From Amborella trichopoda (lineage: Eukaryota > Streptophyta > Magnoliopsida > Amborellales > Amborellaceae): 64,000 bases of DNA. A program made the position numbers and the translations under genes. Of this stretch, positions 58,437 to 64,000 are shown in pieces; position 1 is the first letter of the stretch; each line of letters begins with the position of its first letter. Under the pieces are notes generated by a model. It worked only from the letters and a program-made list of their open reading frames with translations. It was not told the DNA's origin and did no database searches. Location: contig NW_006496825.1 in the NCBI RefSeq assembly GCF_000471905.2, forward strand, positions 86,499-150,498. The letters are read 5' to 3'.

Positions 58437-58772
58437 ATGGATACCTTGAAGCTCTGCAAAACTCCTCCTCTCTTCCTTTGCTTACTCTCTTCCTCTTCCC
58501 CTAGACCCTTCCTCTGCAACCATGGTTTTAACTTCTTTCTCCCTCCTAACCCTAATCCTAAAAGGCCCTCTACTGTGAAGCTCAATTCTTTTGATATTCA
58601 CCCAAAGCGCAGGAGCTCAGGCTCCATGTCCTATCGCTTGTTCAGGGCACATGCAGAGGCTTCTGAAAGTAGTGTAAGCACGTTGGAGAAGGATGGCGAT
58701 TCGCCTTCTTTTGATCTGAACCTCGCAGTTGTGCTTGCAGGGTTCGCCTTTGAAGCGTACACAACTCCACCT
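58437..58772 (+). CDS. C2-protein gene, exon 1
   Basis: 112 codons in phase 0 from ATG (context CCATCCATGG). The donor is CACCT|GTATGTTC. The exon-1 frame would read on for seven codons into the intron before a stop, which supports the splice. Confidence 0.85.
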
Positions 58773-61700
58773 GTATGTTCATGGAGATTATAGTGGAATT
58801 TGAATTTTTGTATCATTTAGAAATGTATTGTTCTTTTATTTATGAATTTTTCTATAGGAAAATGTAGGGATTCGTGCAGTTGATCCTGCTGATTGTCAAA
58901 CAGTGTTCCTGTCTGAGTAAGGCTTTCTCTCTCTTTCTCTCTCTCTCTCTCTTCTTGCTGGCGCCAAATTCAATTTTCTTCTAGTAATTGATCTTCTTAA
59001 AGTGTGCTATGTACAAATAATATGTAGATTTGTATGATGCGCTTTTCTATACCTTTATCGGGTGGATATCCTACCTCAATTGCTCTGATTGCTGCGCTAC
59101 TGTACATCTGTAGTGGTTTTTGTTAGCATATATATCCAGAACTGTTGGTGTCTATCCAGAATTGTTACTAGCTGTATATTTATACGGGTCTTGTATATTC
59201 TTTATTAATCAATATATTATTTATTAATCAATAAAGAGAGAGTTCTCTGCCGTATTTCTAATAGTTTTCTTATATCGTGGTGTTCTTTAGAGGAGCTGCA
59301 CTGAAGCTGTAGTAGTTTTATTTTTTTTGGTTATTTTTTGCTCTTTGAAGAGGAGGGACTATAGGTAATTGTTTTTTTGGATAGTATTGATTCGTGATTT
59401 ATGGATGAGAATATGAGTGCAACTTTGTGTATCAATATAGAAAGGGATTAACACAACTTTCTTATTATCTTATTAGATACTAAGAAACTGCAAGAATAGT
59501 TTATTGTTGCTGTTTTGGTTTTATTTTCTTGCTTTTTTTTTTTTTGGAAGAGTTTTACAGCAAGATTGTTCATCCCATTTTGTGCATATTCCTCATTGTT
59601 TCAGGCAGTTTCTTTGTGAGGTATATGATGGGCAGTTGCTTATTAAGTTGAAAAAGGGTTTTGATTTCCCTGCCATGGATCCTTGGGTATGATTTCTTCC
59701 TGCCAAACTGAAAATGTATTTACTTATTTATCAAATATTCTCTCTCTGTGACTTCTATGTAATGCTTTGCCTCTCTAAGCACTCATATCATCTAGGTGTT
59801 CCACTGTTTTAGTTTCAATCATTTATCCAATTTCAATCACTGATCCAGCTGCTTAAATGCTATATGCAAATGTGATGTAGAGATTTGATGAAGAAAACCA
59901 AAAATCAAACAAATTCCAAGCAAAGCACAAGCACAAGCACCAATTGAAGGAACCGGGTTTCCTCCCCAAAACTTTAACTAGGGAATAAAGGCTTCATTTC
60001 CTTTTTCCTCTTTTCAAAGTCACTTGAATGACCACACAGCCCCACACACCTAATTTTATATTTGCATTGAGGTACACAAGGCCAAAATAATCTTAGCCAA
60101 AATAAAATTGATTAAAGAATTCCAACTTAAATGCAAAATTCATAAATTTTTTTTCACCCTTAATAAAACAAAATGTGCTTTACTCTAACTACTTTTTTAA
60201 ACAACTCCTAAAATCCTAAAAATATAAAAAGACCCTAGAATAATCACTAAAATACTTAATAACCCAAAAATTAAAATTAAAATATTAATCCTTTAAAATC
60301 AAACAAAAATTTAAAATAAATTTTTTTTGTCTTGCACCAAACTCCCCTAGTTGGAGAAAACTTGTCCTTGAATTTCAAAGCAGGCTAAGATGAACTTAGC
60401 AACAAAACCATCTTCTTCGATCTTTTTCTTTATTAGCTTAAAAATTAATTACGGTAAGAAGAAATCATCAAGAATGCTGAACTCGCATTGAAAATCGTAT
60501 AGGAGACTTCGAACTCAATTTCTTGGCCTTTAATGGCTTTCTCGACATTTATTTCATTTCTCTTTGTGTCCAAGGCCACAATTTGTGGTTTATGAATCGA
60601 CTACAGTTCTACTGTGCTACTCTGATCTCAATGCCCTACATCTCTTGAATTCTCTACCTCTTCGATATCCTTGAGATCATCATCTTGAACCCTATCATAG
60701 ATCGGATCTCCTAAGAGATCTTGTTCATCTGAGCATGTATTGAAAATTGGCAGCCAATCCTAATCCACAACATGCTGATTTTGGATATGACTTGTTGGAA
60801 ACAAAGATTCTCCATGATCGGCCGCCTCAATATAACAAACCAATATGTACTTATAAGCAGCAAGATTACCACTCCCTTGGTTGAGTCAAATAATTCTCGT
60901 GAAAATCATCAATGCCCACCTTCAAATCGAAAACACTAGAGTATTGTCCCCTTGTCTAGGTCTTCTATCACTCTTCCCTTCATGACACCTTAGGAGGATG
61001 ACGGTGAAAAAGGTTGTCCTGGACATCTTCTTTGGTGGAAAGATCACTGTTTTTTCCATGATGGATATCTGCAAATTGTTGTACAAGCTGCTGAACCTGC
61101 TTTCTGAGATCCTTAATCTCTTCATATCTGGCATATGTTCGCCAAAATCAAGCCCTAGGCATAAAATCAGCAAACCCTAGGCTGAAATCTGCAAGTTTTA
61201 GGCTGAAATTAGTAAATATTGGGCTGAAATCAGTAATTCTGGGCTGGAACCCTAGTCTAAATTCGAGACTCGATCAAAGATTTCAGCCCTTTCTGCTTAA
61301 GAATCATGTTTTCTGATACCAATTGATGTATAAATTTGTAAAAAACCAGAAAATTAAACAAATTCCAAGAAAAGCACAAGTACCAATTGAAGGGAAGCTT
61401 AAGTATGGAGCAAAAGCTTCCTTTTTCATTTTCCTCTTTTCACCATGTGAATGCCCCATACAGGCCCACACACCTTTATTTATATTTTCACTGGGATACA
61501 AAAGTCCAAAATAACTTTAGCCAAATAAAATTGACTTAATAGTCCCAACATAAATACATTTTTTTCGTAATGACATTTTTACCTTGATAAACAAAATATT
61601 CCATAAACAATCTTACTATTCTGAACAAGTCCTAAAATCCTAAAAATATAAGAAACCTAGAATCCCAAAGAAACTTAAAACTCAAAAAATAAACCCTATA

Positions 61701-63501
61701 ATTAAAATTAAAATTAAAAGTAAAATTAAAATATTCATCCTTTGAAAACTAACAAAAATTAAAACTAAGAATACTTATGTCTTGCATCAAAATGAGTCCA
61801 TTATGCATTATAACGAGAAGTAGGGTAATCATCTCTTCTCCTTGTCTATAGTCCTGCTACATTCTTTGTCCTAAATACTCTCCATGAGTGATTGAGAAAA
61901 CACTTTCTATGAGTGATTGAGAAAACCCCTCACAAATTAGAAAAACGACAAAAGTAGTTTTATAAGAGGCCTCTTAGAGAAGGATTTTGGAACTTAGGGC
62001 TTGTTTGGATGATTGTTAATTTTATCTAAATATATTATCTTATGTTAAATTAATGTACTTTGGATAAAAGTTAGTTTATTAACTTTGGTACGTATCTTAC
62101 TATTATGTATAATATTATTTAAAGGGTGTGGTTTCCATAAGTTTGCAACCTTAAACAAGGCACACCTCTAAATTTTATCATAAATGTACTTTTGATATGA
62201 AAAATTCTTAAGATGGCTTGAGAGTCTATTTTCATCTCTAATTTTTTGTAAACCCCAAAAATGGTTTAAATTAAGTAGATCTAAAAACACATGAAAATAT
62301 TGAAAATGGACGGTCCAGATAATATGTTGCAAGATACACTATTTCGCAGACTTGAACTCCTTTTTCCTTTCCATATTCATACATCTCAATGTCGAGAGGA
62401 TCAATTAGAAGGTTTTCCAAGATCCAAACAATCTTTCATGATGAATTTTTGAGGTACATCTTTAAATCTAAACTTTTAGGTTACAACTTTATATATACTT
62501 TTTCTGTATTTACATATTTAACTTTTTAGTGATTTCTAGCTAAGTTTAGCTATTTCTGGCTAAGAACATGTGATGTTGAGCAAATTACTTTGAATGAATT
62601 AAAAACAACTTTTTAATAATATAAATTTATATGTAAAACTGACTCTAAGTTTATCTCAGATACTTTTATGATGGATACAATTAACTTTATTGAAACAATG
62701 AATTATCAATGATAATGAGTACATCCAAATTGGCCCTTCAAGAGTTGAGAACTTGAAAATTTGATTGATGGTAGTGGGTTTTGCTCCTTGCACAAGTTAG
62801 ACAAGCATGGGTGGGTGGTCACATGCCTAGTGGTGTTCTTTTACATCACTGAGGTTGTTGTGATAGTGGAAGAGTGGGTTATCGGATTGAATGCCATAAA
62901 TCCTCTTTGGGAATGGGAGCAAAAGCACTTGCACGGTGATTCATTGGGAACTTTTGCTGCTATAGGTGGAGTTTCATGCAACAATGCATTGGACCTTTGG
63001 GCATGTGTTGGCTTCCTCCTTTTTTCCTTTTTCTTCTTCTCTTAATATTTTAGTGGCACACTTTATGACTTCTTGAGATCTGAATAATTTTAATCTGTAA
63101 AACCATTTATAAAATTGTATCATATTCATGTGTTTTTTTCGTGCTTTCTGTGTTATGTGTATTGTAAGTAATAACATTAGCCATCTATAATACTTAGAAT
63201 TTGATACTATTAAGTATAATTTGACAATTGATAAATAAAATTGGTATCTTCTTTATGACTTTTATTGCCCAAGCAATAATAATTGCTGTGGATATCTTGC
63301 ACTTGTGATTTGACTATTGACGATTCCTTGTTAATAAAACAATAGCTTTTTCTAGGTTCATTCTTATGCACTTTTTATTCCAACAACTGATGATTCTTTC
63401 CATGACAATTTATATCTTTTGTTGAATTGTCAGGGAACAAGTGACCCATATGTTGTCATTCAATTTGATAATCAGGTGGAAAAAAGCAATATCAAATGGG
63501 C
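58437..63501 (+). CDS. C2-domain protein with probable plastid transit peptide, 5' four exons (partial gene)
   Basis: Exons 58437-58772, 58858-58916, 59605-59686 and 63434-63501 have GT-AG borders and matching phases, giving 181 codons plus a split codon before the window ends inside intron 4. Residues 1 to about 70 are Ser/Pro/basic, a likely plastid-targeting peptide. Residues 94-111 (NLAVVLAGFAFEAYTTPP) and the block around VGIRAVDPADCQTVFLSE are followed by the first strands of a C2 domain (YDGQLLIKLKKGFDFPAMDP). The two calcium-binding Asp of loop 1 (D157, D163 in DPWGTSDPYVV) are present. From memory this resembles a plant family that joins C2 to a class-3 lipase domain (Arabidopsis AT4G13550-like); the lipase part would lie beyond the window, so that identity is inference. 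C2 domains bind phospholipid, often with calcium. Confidence 0.8.
58858..58916 (+). CDS. C2-protein gene, exon 2
   Basis: 59 bp, acceptor TTCTATAG|GAAAAT, donor CTGA|GTAAGG. Encodes ENVGIRAVDPADCQTVFLS plus two bases of the next codon. Confidence 0.85.
59121..59263 (+). mobile_element. Solo LTR in intron 2 (143 bp)
   Basis: Starts TGTTAG, ends CTAATA (normally CTAACA), flanked by GTTTT on both sides (59116-59120, 59264-59268). It contains CTTTATTAATCAATAAAG and the run AGAGAGTTCTCTGC seen at the ends of small plant copia/TRIM LTRs. It lies in the sense orientation and brings an AATAAA signal into the intron. Confidence 0.75.
59605..59686 (+). CDS. C2-protein gene, exon 3
   Basis: 82 bp, acceptor TTGTTTCAG|GCAG, donor CTTGG|GTATGA. 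Encodes the first C2 strand and the DPW of calcium loop 1, restoring phase 0. Confidence 0.85.
59873..60339 (-). repeat. 3' LTR of the intron 3 element
   Basis: Runs TGATGTAG...CTTGCACCA on the plus strand. Direct repeat of 61324-61789. Confidence 0.85.
61311..61321 (-). other. Primer-binding site of the intron 3 element
   Basis: TGGTATCAGAA on the minus strand, complementary to the tRNA-Met 3' end. Confidence 0.8.
61324..61789 (-). repeat. 5' LTR of the intron 3 element
   Basis: Runs TGATGTAT...CTTGCATCA on the plus strand. Confidence 0.85.
61795..63433 (+). other. Remainder of intron 3
   Basis: AT-rich. About 62124-62500 is a possible decayed inverted-repeat element (AAGTTTGCAACCTTAAAC left, reverse complement AAGTTGTAACCTAAAAG right). 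A short duplication ATGAGTGATTGAGAAAAC occurs at 61884 and 61907. A 94-codon open stretch (62761-63045) has no supporting domain. The acceptor is TTGTCAG|GGAAC. Confidence 0.5.
63434..63501 (+). CDS. C2-protein gene, exon 4
   Basis: 68 bp, encodes GTSDPYVVIQFDNQVEKSNI and KW plus two bases. It carries the second Asp of calcium loop 1. Donor GGGC|GTAAGT. Confidence 0.85.
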
Positions 63502-64000
63502 GTAAGTCGATTATGTGTTCTTTTACATCTATGTTTGGTATTTTAATATAAAATACATAAAATGCGCAAAGAAAAATTAATGAGAAATTTGAGATGAAGT
63601 GCAGTCGTCTGCGAGGATTGGTTTTACTAGATTTATAAAAATGTGTCGTTTAGCTTTGTATGTCACATTTATTTGGCATTGTCAATGTTCATTGTAACAA
63701 GTCTTTTACATTTTGCGTAAACATTATGATTTTGGGGGGAGAATGGAGAAATAAACCCGTAATTAAAAGATTGAGTGATTATGCTCTCTTAAGGAGCCTG
63801 TATAGGAATCAACCCCAAACATAAGGTCCCTTTAGGAGCCAAAAAGAGCGAACATTTGTCTATCCTTCCTAGGCTAATAAATCAATAAACAAGGAAAACA
63901 CTAAATAGCTAACTTGATTTCCAAGAAACCTAAGCCCTAATTGCTTAATTTTCCCATTTTACCTTTGAAATCCAATGTTCAAAACCTCGTCATGGGCTCT
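63502..64000 (+). other. Start of intron 4
   Basis: No further exon is seen. The segment from about 63720 looks unlike the neighbouring intron (a GGGGGGAGAAT block, then less AT-rich sequence) and may be the edge of another insertion. Confidence 0.4.

Larger units (their letters stand above)
59873..61789 (-). mobile_element. Non-autonomous LTR retrotransposon in intron 3
   Basis: Two direct LTRs, 59873-60339 (467 bp) and 61324-61789 (466 bp), are flanked by identical AAATG duplications (59868-59872, 61790-61794). On the minus strand TGGTATCAGAA (61321-61311) is a tRNA-Met primer site 2 bases inside the 5' LTR, and AACTAGGGGAGTT before the 3' LTR is the polypurine tract. The 984-bp interior has only decayed Gag-like pieces (for example EEIKDLRKQVQQLVQQFADI, minus strand, about 61125) and no enzyme domains. 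Antisense to the host gene. Confidence 0.9.

Noticed and set aside
62761..63045. 94-codon open stretch in intron 3 as an extra exon
   Set aside because: No C2 or other motif; exon 3 to exon 4 is continuous in phase and in the C2 fold without it.

Overview
The window is nuclear DNA of a flowering plant. It has plant-type introns in its one host gene, plant-lineage Ty3/gypsy retrotransposons (Tat and Tekay/Del types), an endogenous pararetrovirus of florendovirus/petuvirus type, several MITE-like elements and a 20-N scaffold gap. I cannot name the species. About 58 kb is transposable-element and intergenic DNA. Only the last 5.6 kb carries a host gene, which runs off the right edge.

Layout. 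(1) 1-3787: two copies of the leader and movement-protein region of an endogenous pararetrovirus lie head to head as a 1.5-kb inverted repeat around a 0.7-kb spacer. (2) 3801-4967: a non-autonomous DNA element with terminal inverted repeats. (3) 5132-51881: one giant minus-strand Ty3/gypsy Tat-lineage element, bounded on both sides by the same 5-bp target duplication ATCTC. Two further elements are nested in it. A complete Tekay/Del chromovirus (element A, 5389-15976, plus strand) sits in its left LTR, and a degenerate Tekay-like element (element B, 37506-42549, minus strand) sits in pol between the two RNase H domains. All coding regions of these elements are broken. (4) 51887-58436: AT-rich intergenic DNA with at least five inverted-repeat elements, a foldback made of nested palindromes, and a TA-rich satellite-like stretch. 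(5) 58437-end: a four-exon 5' part of a plus-strand gene for an N-terminally extended C2-domain protein. Its introns hold a solo LTR (target duplication GTTTT) and a 1.9-kb non-autonomous LTR element (target duplication AAATG).

The main structural point is the 12.5-kb duplication on either side of the gap at 29367-29386. The segment left of the gap (16823-29366) matches the segment right of it (29387 to about 41298) to within a few percent. Copy 1 ends exactly at the gap and copy 2 begins exactly at the gap. That is the geometry of two contig ends that overlap but were not merged, probably two haplotypes. Collapsing it leaves an ordinary single Tat element of about 18.5 kb with two nested insertions. 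The features of this stretch are therefore listed twice.

Decay. Most stop codons in element A are explained by C-to-T or G-to-A changes. Both integrases have lysine in place of the third catalytic acidic residue. No intact, self-sufficient mobile element was found.
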